Source: Vibrio ostreae
GTDB taxonomy: Bacteria > Pseudomonadota > Gammaproteobacteria > Enterobacterales > Vibrionaceae
Direction: 5' to 3'
Length of the DNA stretch: 64,000 nt
Assembly (NCBI RefSeq): GCF_019226825.1
Contig: NZ_CP076643.1
Location: forward strand, 1,116,001 to 1,180,000
The position numbers were made by a program, and so were the translations under genes. A model generated the notes under the pieces. It worked only from the letters and a program-made list of their open reading frames with translations, was not told the origin of the DNA and searched no databases. This document shows, piece by piece, positions 1 to 8,103 of the stretch. The stretch's first letter is position 1. Each line of letters opens with the position of its first letter.

Positions 1-75
1 TGGCTATTCGCATTTTGATCAATGAGATCCGCCCTTTCTCTCTTCTCCTTAGATTTTGTTTATTAAGGGGAAAAT

Positions 76-1458
76 ATGACCAACCTTCTTTCATTATTAC
101 AAACTATTGATAGCTTCGTATGGGGCCCACCTCTACTTATTCTGCTGGTCGGAACCGGTATTTATTTCACTTTTCGTTTGGGCCTGTTGCAATTCCGTCA
201 TCTTCCGACCGCACTTAAAATGGTATTCAGCCGTGATAAATCTGAGTCCGCGCAGGGCGATGTGTCCAGTTTCGCTGCGTTATGTACGGCTCTATCGGCC
301 ACAATCGGTACAGGTAATATTGTGGGTGTGGCAACCGCAATCAAACTCGGTGGCCCGGGCGCCCTGTTCTGGATGTGGCTCGCTGCTCTGTTCGGCATGG
401 CGACTAAATATGCTGAATGCCTTCTGGCGGTAAAATACCGTAAAACCGATGCCAACGGTCAGATGATTGGTGGCCCGATGTATTATCTGCAATACGGTGT
501 AGGTTCAAAAGTACTGGCGGTCCTGTTTGCGGTATTCGCACTGGGTGTGGCATGCTTTGGTATTGGTACGTTCCCGCAAGTTAATGCAATTCTGGACGCT
601 ACTGAAATTTCATTTGGCGCATCCCGTGAAGCCTCTGCTATCGTTCTAACCCTGCTGGTGGCCTTTGTTACCATTGGTGGTATTCAGTCGATTTCCCGCG
701 TTGCCGGCAAAGTCGTACCAGCTATGGCAGTATTTTATGTCATCGCCTGTCTGAGTGTGATTGTCACCAACGCCGATCAGCTGTTAAGCGCTCTGCAACT
801 GGTACTGACTTCCGCATTCAGCTCATCAGCAGCGACCGGCGGTTTCCTGGGCGCAAGCATCATGCTGGCCATTCAGTCCGGTATTGCGCGTGGCGTCTTC
901 TCCAACGAATCTGGCCTTGGCAGCGCACCGATGGCAGCGGCGGCAGCCAAAACCAACTCTTGTGTAAAACAGGGCCTGATCTCGATGACCGGTACTTTCT
1001 TCGATACCATCATCATCTGTACCATGACCGGCCTGGCTCTGATCCTGACAGGTGCGTGGCAAAGTGATTTCTCTGGTGCCGCCATGACCACACACGCCTT
1101 TGCCGTGGGCCTGAACTCAGAAACCATCGGCCCGATGCTGGTGTCGGTTGGTCTGATGTTCTTTGCGTTCACGACGATTCTGGGCTGGAACTACTACGGT
1201 GAGCGCTGTGTCGTCTTCCTGTTTGGCACCAAGGCAGTACTGCCATACAAGGTGGTGTTTATCGCTCTGGTCGCATCAGGCGCATTCCTGAAACTGGATA
1301 TGATCTGGGTGATTGCCGATATCGTAAACGGACTGATGGCGATTCCAAACCTGATCGGTCTGATTGCACTGCGCCACGTCGTGGTTGAAGAAACCAAAGT
1401 ATTCTTTGCCCGACATACCCGCTCTGAACAAACATCACTCGCCTCACAGCAATCATAA
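76..1458 (+). CDS. Sodium:alanine/glycine symporter (AGCS family)
   Basis: This 460-residue polytopic inner-membrane protein belongs to the alanine/glycine:cation symporter family, which takes up small neutral amino acids with Na+. The family signature GTGNIVGVATAI lies at residues 78-89, and the conserved stretch with SNESGLGSAP lies near residue 278. About ten hydrophobic segments run through the chain, and the length is normal for the family. The start is supported by an AGGGG ribosome-binding site 5-9 bases upstream of the ATG. A strong hairpin terminator follows, so it is probably transcribed alone. Alanine or glycine is the likely substrate, but the sequence does not decide which. Confidence 0.9.
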   Translation: MTNLLSLLQTIDSFVWGPPLLILLVGTGIYFTFRLGLLQFRHLPTALKMVFSRDKSESAQGDVSSFAALCTALSATIGTGNIVGVATAIKLGGPGALFWMWLAALFGMATKYAECLLAVKYRKTDANGQMIGGPMYYLQYGVGSKVLAVLFAVFALGVACFGIGTFPQVNAILDATEISFGASREASAIVLTLLVAFVTIGGIQSISRVAGKVVPAMAVFYVIACLSVIVTNADQLLSALQLVLTSAFSSSAATGGFLGASIMLAIQSGIARGVFSNESGLGSAPMAAAAAKTNSCVKQGLISMTGTFFDTIIICTMTGLALILTGAWQSDFSGAAMTTHAFAVGLNSETIGPMLVSVGLMFFAFTTILGWNYYGERCVVFLFGTKAVLPYKVVFIALVASGAFLKLDMIWVIADIVNGLMAIPNLIGLIALRHVVVEETKVFFARHTRSEQTSLASQQS

Positions 1459-1496
1459 TCGGGCTGCGGCATCGTAAAGATGCGATTGCAGCGATC

Positions 1497-1523
1497 AAAA
1501 AAGCGCTCGTTTGAGCGCTTTTT
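1497..1523 (+). terminator. Rho-independent terminator after the AGCS symporter
   Basis: A-tract, stem AAGCGCTC, loop GTT, stem GAGCGCTT and then a T-tract. The flanking A and T runs let it work in both directions, so it can also end the convergent LysE-family gene. Confidence 0.8.
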
Positions 1524-1544
1524 CGTATCTGACTCAGACCTAAA

Positions 1545-2183
1545 TTATGCTGCATCTTTTTCCAGCAGTAACTTTACGCCAAGTGCCACCAACACCAAAC
1601 CGGTCGTGCCTTCCATCCAGCGCATAAAAGAGGTATTTTTAAGTAAGTTCTTGGCTGAACTTAACGCGCCCGCCAAACCGCATTGCCACACCATCGCAAT
1701 CACAAAGTGAATGGCTGCCATCAACAGAGATTGCAGTAACGGCGAGTATTCCGGATTGATAAACTGAGGCAAAAACGCAAGATAGAACACCGCGGTTTTC
1801 GGATTCAGTACATTGGACAGAAAGCCCTCACGCAGCGAGCGTTTCACACTCAGTTCGGTGTGTGACAGCGTCGCCACATTCATGCCCTGCCCGGTTTTCA
1901 GCAAGGTACGCAAGCTAGAGATACCGAGCCAAATCAGGTACGCCGCACCAATCATTTTCATAATGTGAAACAGTTCAGCCGACTGAGTCAGGATCGCAGA
2001 GATGCCAATCGCGGAAAACGTCGCGTGCACAAACAAGCCGGCACAAATCCCCAAACTGGTGACACAACCATCAACCATACCGGCGCGGGAGGTATTACGA
2101 ATCACCAATGCCGTATCCAGGCCCGGAGTTAAAGTAAGAATAGTTATTGCGATAAGAAACGCTTCAATGTTCTGGATGTACAT
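1545..2183 (-). CDS. LysE/RhtB-family amino-acid exporter
   Basis: This 212-residue inner-membrane protein has about six hydrophobic segments. It carries the LysE/RhtB-family N-terminal pattern (TLTPGLDTALVIRN at residues 17-30) and the conserved NPKTAVFYLAFLPQF stretch near residue 127. Family members export amino acids such as lysine, threonine or homoserine lactone; the substrate here cannot be told. AGGGA lies 7 bases before the ATG. It is convergent with the symporter upstream and shares the terminator between them. It lies downstream of vgrG on the same strand, with a terminator between, so it is not part of the type VI cluster. Confidence 0.85.
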   Translation of the reverse strand: MYIQNIEAFLIAITILTLTPGLDTALVIRNTSRAGMVDGCVTSLGICAGLFVHATFSAIGISAILTQSAELFHIMKMIGAAYLIWLGISSLRTLLKTGQGMNVATLSHTELSVKRSLREGFLSNVLNPKTAVFYLAFLPQFINPEYSPLLQSLLMAAIHFVIAMVWQCGLAGALSSAKNLLKNTSFMRWMEGTTGLVLVALGVKLLLEKDAA

Positions 2184-2264
2184 ATCAATCCCTGAAAATT
2201 CACAAGAAAGAACCTTATACCGTAAAGCGCTTGAACTGTCTTTAACAGATTACCATCAACTAAG

Positions 2265-2290
2265 AAAAGCCCTGCGATCATTGCAGGGCT
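2265..2290 (-). terminator. Terminator downstream of vgrG
   Basis: Read on the minus strand, the stem AGCCCTGC pairs with GCAGGGCT across a short loop and is followed by TTTT. It lies about 97 bases after the vgrG stop and isolates vgrG from the lysE-like gene. Confidence 0.75.
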
Positions 2291-2386
2291 TCAGCAATTA
2301 AAGCTCGACAGTCAGATTAATATCGCCAATAGCAAAGCGTTCAGTTAAAACGATCGATTCCGCTATCCTTTAAGAATAGCTATCGT

Positions 2387-4339
2387 TTAAGAATAAATGA
2401 CCTGAGGCAAAACCGGGGACTGCGCTGCCTCGCCGCTAAATCCGCTGCCACTGCCGGCGCCACCGCCTGAGTTGAGGTTAACGCCGGCGCCGGAGAGATG
2501 AACACCTGCCGGATCAACTTTGACAAAACTGCCGCCCGCTTTAACCGTGATTTCACTGCCCGCTTCAATCACCACTTTTTGGCCCGCTTTAATGTGCACT
2601 TCACTGCCTGAGTCATTCACCCAGACACTGCCAGCTTTAATATGCAAAGAACCATCGATGATCAGAGTTCGGTTGCCGGTTACGGCTTCGCGCTGTTCAT
2701 TGCCGACGGTCTGGTGCTGATTGTTTTTGATCTGGCTAAAGCTATCGTTTTCCACCGTCAAATGCTGATCGTGCTTCACCACAGTGGTGCTGTCATTTTC
2801 CACCACCGCATCGAAATCTTTCTGGGCATGCAGATAAATCTGTTCACTGCCCGCCTGATCTTCAAAACTGAGTTCGTTATAACCTTCACCCTGATGCGTT
2901 TCACTACGCAAAATGGTTTTCGTTTTATGGTCCGGTAACAGGTAAGGTGCCGTGTTAGTCGCATGATAGGTACGTCCTGTTACAATCGGCTGATCCGGGT
3001 CGCCATTGAGAAACGAGACGATAACTTCGTGGCCGATGCGCGGTATCGCCACCATACCGTATTGACTGCCGGCCCATCCTTGAGAGACTCGAACCCAGCA
3101 TGAGCTGTGTTCATCCCCATTCGAGTAACGATCCCACGGGAAATGCAGTTTTACCCGGCCGTATTCATCACAGAAGATCTCTTCGCCTTCCGGCCCCACC
3201 ACCATCGCCATCATCGGGCCATCCACCTGAGGTCTTGGCTGAGGCCGGGCACGCCAGGTCACATGGCCCGGAATCAGAGTAAACTGATTCGCATAAGTCG
3301 TCGCGCCGCTTCCCGCCGCTTCTTCCAGAGCTTGTGGTTGAGCGCCCTGGTGAAAAACACTGACCACCAGCCAATCCCGGTTCATTTCATCATCAGAATG
3401 GTCTTCGAGATCAAACCGGGTTCCGGCACGCAATAGCGGTTGATTACTGGTGCCGCTCGCTATACGAGCGTCACGACGTAAATACTCAAGGCGGATTTGG
3501 CTGAATGCTTTACCATTCACATCATCTTTGTAGCGTCCTGGCGCATCAAAATGCTGATAACCTGCCCGCTGATATTGCATTTCAGTGCCGTCAGCACTGT
3601 GGGCAAATGAGTAGGCTGGTTTTTTAAAGCTGTAGTCCTGCATACAGACCTGGCTGACTTCACTTTGTGTATGCTGGTTCAGGCCTGATATGTAAGGGCT
3701 GTCCATCACGCCACCGGCTAACGTATTGTAAGCAACCGGATCCGGTAGTTTAGGCAAGCTGTCGGTCGCATCGCTGAACACCAACGTATGCTTCCCTTCT
3801 TCATGGATGAAACGGTACACAAGGCCCTCTTCCGCGGCGAGGCGCAGTAAGAAATCGAGGTCAGATTCACGGTATTGAACGCAGAACTCGCGTTGACTGC
3901 ACTCGCGGGTCAACGCAAAGGCGTAATCATTAATGCCCATTTCCTGCAGTAATACCGACAATATCTCCGGCACTGTTTGCAGTTGGAATATGCGACTGTT
4001 GTGACGCAGAGACAGACGTTCTAAGGCCGGAACCAGAGTCAATGCATAAAAGCTGTGGTGATGCCCGGTATCTGCCTGAGTAAACTCACGCACAATGCCG
4101 TTCACTCGCTGTACCAACTCTTCGTCCCGATACATTCTGAGTTCAGCCTTTTGGTCAACGACCATATCCGCGCTTAGATTCGCTTGCCGGCTGGCCAGTT
4201 GCAGACGAAAACGAAAGCCATGACATGCGTCACCGTTGATCAGTTCACTGGATAAGGTTTCGTGTCCATCAAAGGCACGCACAACCAGTGTGTCTTCTTC
4301 CAGTCCTTCCACATGAATCTGATACTTTAACGTTGCCAT
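2387..4339 (-). CDS. vgrG: Type VI secretion spike protein VgrG (TssI)
   Basis: This 650-residue protein forms the trimeric spike that caps the Hcp tube of the type VI secretion system. It has the gp27-like N-terminal half, then the gp5-like OB-fold segment with the conserved EYGRVKLHFPWDR and WVRVSQGWAG motifs, then a repetitive C-terminal beta-helix (runs such as VVENDSTTVVKHDQHLTVEN). It stops shortly after the helix, at a Gly/Ser-rich tail, so there is no effector extension. An in-frame upstream ATG exists at 4384, but the ATG at 4339 has AAGGA nine bases upstream and gives the usual N-terminus MATLKYQ. It follows hcp by about 190 bases. No adaptor, effector or immunity gene follows; the next gene is an amino-acid exporter. 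Confidence 0.92.
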   Translation of the reverse strand: MATLKYQIHVEGLEEDTLVVRAFDGHETLSSELINGDACHGFRFRLQLASRQANLSADMVVDQKAELRMYRDEELVQRVNGIVREFTQADTGHHHSFYALTLVPALERLSLRHNSRIFQLQTVPEILSVLLQEMGINDYAFALTRECSQREFCVQYRESDLDFLLRLAAEEGLVYRFIHEEGKHTLVFSDATDSLPKLPDPVAYNTLAGGVMDSPYISGLNQHTQSEVSQVCMQDYSFKKPAYSFAHSADGTEMQYQRAGYQHFDAPGRYKDDVNGKAFSQIRLEYLRRDARIASGTSNQPLLRAGTRFDLEDHSDDEMNRDWLVVSVFHQGAQPQALEEAAGSGATTYANQFTLIPGHVTWRARPQPRPQVDGPMMAMVVGPEGEEIFCDEYGRVKLHFPWDRYSNGDEHSSCWVRVSQGWAGSQYGMVAIPRIGHEVIVSFLNGDPDQPIVTGRTYHATNTAPYLLPDHKTKTILRSETHQGEGYNELSFEDQAGSEQIYLHAQKDFDAVVENDSTTVVKHDQHLTVENDSFSQIKNNQHQTVGNEQREAVTGNRTLIIDGSLHIKAGSVWVNDSGSEVHIKAGQKVVIEAGSEITVKAGGSFVKVDPAGVHLSGAGVNLNSGGGAGSGSGFSGEAAQSPVLPQVIYS

Positions 4340-4461
4340 TCTGCCATTCCTTGATATTTGGTAAAAATTATCGCGAGAATTCAATAAACCCTAAACGCAA
4401 AACACCCGACGACCATCTTGCATCAGGCGGTTCGAGGATGCTTTGTGCTTAGCGCTCAGAA

Positions 4462-4483
4462 GTTGCCCGCAGCAGCGGGCAAC
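4462..4483. terminator. Perfect GC-rich hairpin between hcp and vgrG
   Basis: GTTGCCCGC and GCGGGCAAC form a 9-bp perfect stem around a 4-base loop. There is no clear T-tract on the minus strand, so I read it as a partial terminator or mRNA-stabilising hairpin rather than a full stop. It could keep Hcp expression above VgrG from one promoter. Confidence 0.55.
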
Positions 4484-4531
4484 ATTATTGACTCGTAACG
4501 TCATGCAAACGTTACTTGATTCGAGCGTAAC

Positions 4532-5050
4532 TTACGCTTCGATTGGCTTGCGCCAGTCATCAGAACCTGAAGTCCCTGCGTTAACGTGATCCCAGGTAAT
4601 CTTACGGTATGACATCGCAACCGTCAGATTCTGAGTGAAGTCCGCTTTAGCCGGATCCTGACAGTGCGGCATTTCACAATGGATATCGACAATAGAAGCG
4701 TTCTCCAGTTTCGTCGTGAAGAAGTTCTCTTGCTTACCTTCGATCGAAGTACGGTACCACTTCAGCTCAACATTCGTCATTTTCTCACCTGATGCCAGCG
4801 CGTTGTAAAGCAGAGGAACCGCTTTGTTCAGTGACACAGTGAAAGTAAATGGTTTGTGGACACGCTGGCCTGAAGGCTGACCAGATTGTGGATCAGTCGG
4901 TACAGTCACGTTATGGTCAAAGTACTGAACCAGCATCTGGTCTTCGTGGCCTTCGACGAAAGAATCGCCGATTGAATCAGCAGTACATGCGCCTGCAGTG
5001 ATAAGACCCTGGGTTTGACCTTCAATTGAGATATAACATGGAGTTGGCAT
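4532..5050 (-). CDS. hcp: Type VI secretion tube protein Hcp (TssD)
   Basis: This 172-residue protein stacks as hexameric rings to form the inner tube of the type VI apparatus and is itself secreted. The whole chain reads as the V. cholerae-type Hcp (start MPTPCYISIEGQTQGLITAG; end DDWRKPIEA), with no extension. AAAGGA precedes the ATG by seven bases. It is first in a two-gene hcp-vgrG unit. A sigma-54 promoter about 140 bases upstream fits the known VasH/RpoN control of auxiliary hcp operons. No structural tss genes lie in the window, so this is an orphan or auxiliary cluster that depends on a main cluster elsewhere. Confidence 0.95.
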   Translation of the reverse strand: MPTPCYISIEGQTQGLITAGACTADSIGDSFVEGHEDQMLVQYFDHNVTVPTDPQSGQPSGQRVHKPFTFTVSLNKAVPLLYNALASGEKMTNVELKWYRTSIEGKQENFFTTKLENASIVDIHCEMPHCQDPAKADFTQNLTVAMSYRKITWDHVNAGTSGSDDWRKPIEA

Positions 5051-5191
5051 TGCTCATTCCTTTATGACGATGTAATAAAAGTCGTTGTTCATGAGCAAGT
5101 GGTGAATCAACAACCAAAGCTTATTCATAAACAAAGATAACTTTGCGCTCTGGCAAACAACTGCATTCAGCGCGGATACACAGATTAAGGA

Positions 5192-5206
5192 GCAAAGTCG
5201 GTGCCA
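5192..5206 (-). promoter_or_regulatory. Sigma-54 (RpoN) promoter of hcp-vgrG
   Basis: On the minus strand the sequence is TGGCACCGACTTTGC. It carries the -24 GG and -12 GC elements with correct spacing and agrees with the consensus TGGCAC-N5-TTGC. Transcription would start near 5180, leaving a leader of about 130 bases before hcp. An imperfect repeat (GAGCA...TGCTC) at about 5257-5280 could be an activator site, but this is a guess. Confidence 0.75.
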
Positions 5207-5396
5207 AAAGTGACACCTATAAAAATCAAAGAGTTATAATTTTACAGTTGGTAGTAGAGCAACATCCTGCCCCTGCTCAAGCAACTTCTTGCTTGGCGGG
5301 TAAGATTTCACTATGTCAAACACCGACCTGAATCACTTGTTAATCTGTTGCACGTTGATACACTTCCTGCACATTTTGTCTCACAAGGTCATTTCT

Positions 5397-6881
5397 ATGA
5401 GCGCATTCAATAAGTTAGTTAAGCATTCCCAAAAGGTTTCTCATTTTAATCATCTGTCCGCGATTTGCGGCTGGGATCAGGCTGCGGTTATGCCGGTCGG
5501 GGGTGCAAAAGCCCGCTCTGAAGCGATGGCTGAACTGTCTGTACACATTCACGGCCTGATGACTCAACCTCAACTGGAAGACTGGTTTGCTGAAGCTGAA
5601 ACCGAGTCGCTTAATCAGGAACAACATGCCACGCTGCGTGAGATGAAACGCCAGTGGCAACAAGCCAATGTCCTGCCAGAAGCATTAGTCGAAGCTAAAT
5701 CGCTGGCCGGTTCTAAATGTGAGCACGCCTGGCGCACACAACGTAAAGAAAATGACTGGCAAGGTTTCGAGAAAAACTGGGCTGAAGTGGTCAGACTGTC
5801 ACAGGAAGAAGCGCAGATCCGTGCCGAATCCACCGGTACAACGCCTTATGATGCCATGTTGGATATTTATGAGCCGGGAACCACCAGCGAAGCGCTGGAT
5901 CGCGTATTTGCGGACGTAAAAACCTGGTTACCGGGCATGATCGATGATGCCATTGAAAAGCAGCGCGGCGACCTGGTTCTGGAACCAAACGGGTTCTACC
6001 CGACTGAGCGTCAGAAAGCGCTGGGGCTGGATGTGATGAAACTGCTTCAGTTTGATTTTAACCACGGCCGCCTCGATGAAAGTGTCCATCCGTTTTGTGG
6101 CGGTGTCCCTTCGGATGTTCGTATTACTACCCGTTACAATCAGGATGAATTCATTCAATCACTGATGGGAATCGTCCATGAAACCGGCCACGCACGTTAT
6201 GAACAAGGGTTACCGCGTCACTTAGCGGGAACGCCGGCCGGAGAAGCGCGTTCTATGGGAATTCATGAATCCCAGTCTCTGTTTTTTGAAATGCAGCTAG
6301 GCCGCACTCCAGCCTTTATTGATCATCTGGCTCACTTGTCTGCCGAGCATTTTGCTGCTCACAATGACCGCGTATTCCAGGTTGCGAATATTCAAAAACT
6401 GTATACCCGGGTGAAAAAAGACTTTATCCGCGTTGACGCCGATGAACTCACCTATCCGGCCCACGTCATTTTACGCTACGAAATAGAGCGCGATCTGATG
6501 AATGGTAATATCAAACACACCGATGTGCCCGAGCTGTGGGACGAGAAGATGCGCGCCTCGCTTGGCCTGAGTACCAAGGGCAATTACAAAAACGGCTGCA
6601 TGCAGGACATCCACTGGACTGACGGCGCATTCGGTTACTTCCCGAGTTATACTCTGGGCGCGATGTACGCGGCGCAGTTTATGGCAGCAATGAAACAAAC
6701 CGTAGACGTTGATGCCGCGATTCGGAGTGGCGATCTGACTCCGGTTTTCACCTGGCTGTCAGACAACATCTGGAGTAAAGGCAGTACACTCACCACCGAT
6801 GAACTGGTGAAGCAAGCAACCGGTGAGACTCTGAATGCCAAGCATTTCCGCACTCACCTGACCCAGCGTTATCTGGGCTAA
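5397..6881 (+). CDS. Metallocarboxypeptidase, M32 (carboxypeptidase Taq) family
   Basis: This 494-residue cytosolic zinc carboxypeptidase has the HEXXH zinc site as HETGH within GIVHETGHARYEQG, followed by the family region with the downstream glutamate (GIHESQSLFFE). M32 enzymes remove C-terminal residues from peptides. An in-frame start exists at 5313, but the ATG at 5397 gives the usual N-terminus and length (about 495 residues) and has AAGG nine bases upstream. It stands alone, divergent from hcp, with a stem-loop after it. Confidence 0.9.
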   Translation: MSAFNKLVKHSQKVSHFNHLSAICGWDQAAVMPVGGAKARSEAMAELSVHIHGLMTQPQLEDWFAEAETESLNQEQHATLREMKRQWQQANVLPEALVEAKSLAGSKCEHAWRTQRKENDWQGFEKNWAEVVRLSQEEAQIRAESTGTTPYDAMLDIYEPGTTSEALDRVFADVKTWLPGMIDDAIEKQRGDLVLEPNGFYPTERQKALGLDVMKLLQFDFNHGRLDESVHPFCGGVPSDVRITTRYNQDEFIQSLMGIVHETGHARYEQGLPRHLAGTPAGEARSMGIHESQSLFFEMQLGRTPAFIDHLAHLSAEHFAAHNDRVFQVANIQKLYTRVKKDFIRVDADELTYPAHVILRYEIERDLMNGNIKHTDVPELWDEKMRASLGLSTKGNYKNGCMQDIHWTDGAFGYFPSYTLGAMYAAQFMAAMKQTVDVDAAIRSGDLTPVFTWLSDNIWSKGSTLTTDELVKQATGETLNAKHFRTHLTQRYLG

Positions 6882-6889
6882 AGCAAACG

Positions 6890-6920
6890 ACTCGGGTAAC
6901 ACGATACCGGTTACCCGAGT
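6890..6920 (+). terminator. Stem-loop after the M32 carboxypeptidase
   Basis: ACTCGGGTAAC and GTTACCCGAGT form an 11-bp perfect inverted repeat. There is no strong T-tract, so termination is likely but not certain. Confidence 0.5.
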
Positions 6921-6954
6921 CCGGTATTGTTCGTCAGAGTATACGTCGGCTAAA

Positions 6955-7284
6955 TCACCCGAGCCGCTTGTTCCACTTGCCGCCGTGTTGAAGGCGGCAA
7001 TTCTCTTCGCTGTCGAACCGTACCTGTTTCGCAATATCTTTGACTTGAACCTTGATGGCGGCTAACTCGCTTTTCAGCACCTTCAACAGACTGGCTTTAT
7101 CAGCGTCATTTAAGTGCTGATTGGTGTCGAATACGCAGACAATGGTCAGTGAACGCGGAAAATCAGCGTAGTTGACTAAGTGAGTCAGCCACTCAAAGCC
7201 TTGATGGCTTTGTTTCAGGCTTTCACACACATCCGTCAAGGCAATACGCAGTGCGTTGTCTAGCTTCTTATCGTTTTTTTTCAT
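6955..7284 (-). CDS. Small conserved protein, function unknown
   Basis: A 109-residue soluble protein. It resembles short Vibrio/Shewanella proteins that databases sometimes label 'Fis family', but I see no Fis-type helix-turn-helix. Visible features are a central hydrophobic stretch (LTIVCVFDTNQHL), a lysine-rich C-terminal half and the motif DSEENCRLQHGGKW near the end. It is convergent with the carboxypeptidase gene. The start is preceded by an AGGACAAG stretch a few bases upstream. No function can be assigned. Confidence 0.7.
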   Translation of the reverse strand: MKKNDKKLDNALRIALTDVCESLKQSHQGFEWLTHLVNYADFPRSLTIVCVFDTNQHLNDADKASLLKVLKSELAAIKVQVKDIAKQVRFDSEENCRLQHGGKWNKRLG

Positions 7285-7464
7285 AAAGATTTGGCTTGTC
7301 CTTCTCGCTTCATAACGCCGCGTGACAAATAGCAGCGCAGACTTAAAACGAGCCTTTTATACAAAGGCCGCATTTTAAGCGATTCAGAACTCAGGGTAAA
7401 ATTACCAAGCATACCCAATATAGTGGAATATCGTTTCACAGCAGATAGCCCAATATTCAGATAT

Positions 7465-7494
7465 AAAAAAACCAGCCATCACAGGCTGGTTTTT
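7465..7494 (-). terminator. Bidirectional terminator after the outer-membrane barrel gene
   Basis: AACCAGCC and GGCTGGTT form the stem with A-runs and T-runs on both sides. It lies 15 bases past the stop of the minus-strand gene. Confidence 0.8.
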
Positions 7495-7508
7495 CAACGC
7501 ACTACTTC

Positions 7509-7985
7509 TTACAGGAAGTGGAACGTCGCATTCAGGCTGAACGTGTCGATGCTGCCGTTATCCACTTCATATTTGTGGTAGCTGGCACCAACGGAAACTG
7601 GACCCATAAGGAAGTATTCAGCGCCAACACCGTACATGATATCGATATCGTCATCTTTGTTACCGTTCACTTCTGTTTCCCAACGATGCAGACCACCACG
7701 CGCATAAACGTGCAGAGGACCGAAATCGATACTTGGTTTCAGAGCAACATACACCGTTGAGGCATCAAAGCTGTTGCCATCAACATCAAAGTCTCCAAAA
7801 TCTGTGTAACCCGCTTCCAGGCCAACGATTGGCAGAATGCCGGTACCCACGTGGATGTTGTAAGACGTACTTTCATCGCCTTTGTAATCGGCCTGACCCA
7901 CAGAAGCACCGCCGTAGATCCAAGAGTCAGCCAGCGCTGTTGAAGATGCACTCAGTAAAGCAAGTGCCAGTAAAGTCTTTTTCAT
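7509..7985 (-). CDS. Small outer-membrane beta-barrel protein (OmpX/opacity-like)
   Basis: 158 residues. The first 20 form a classical signal peptide (MKKTLLALALLSASSTALA, cleavage before DSW). The mature part has alternating short strands with aromatic girdles (WIYGGASVGQADY, YNIHVGTG, HVYARGGLHRWE, VSVGASYHKYEV) and ends in FSLNATFHFL, consistent with an eight-stranded barrel. The longer frame starting at 8039 is unlikely because it would bury the signal peptide; the ATG at 7985 has AGAAGG nine bases upstream. The function (porin-like, adhesion or stress) cannot be told. Confidence 0.8.
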   Translation of the reverse strand: MKKTLLALALLSASSTALADSWIYGGASVGQADYKGDESTSYNIHVGTGILPIVGLEAGYTDFGDFDVDGNSFDASTVYVALKPSIDFGPLHVYARGGLHRWETEVNGNKDDDIDIMYGVGAEYFLMGPVSVGASYHKYEVDNGSIDTFSLNATFHFL

Positions 7986-8103
7986 GATTAACCTTCTCAT
8001 TGTTATTAGGCAATGCTCCCTGCGGTGATTCATTGCCACGTTGCGCCAAATTATAGTGATACTGATAATCTATGCAAATAATATGCCCGGCTTTCAACCA
8101 CTT

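Noticed and set aside
5143..5331. Plus-strand 62-residue frame upstream of the M32 gene
   Set aside because: It lies over the sigma-54 promoter of hcp and has no ribosome-binding site.
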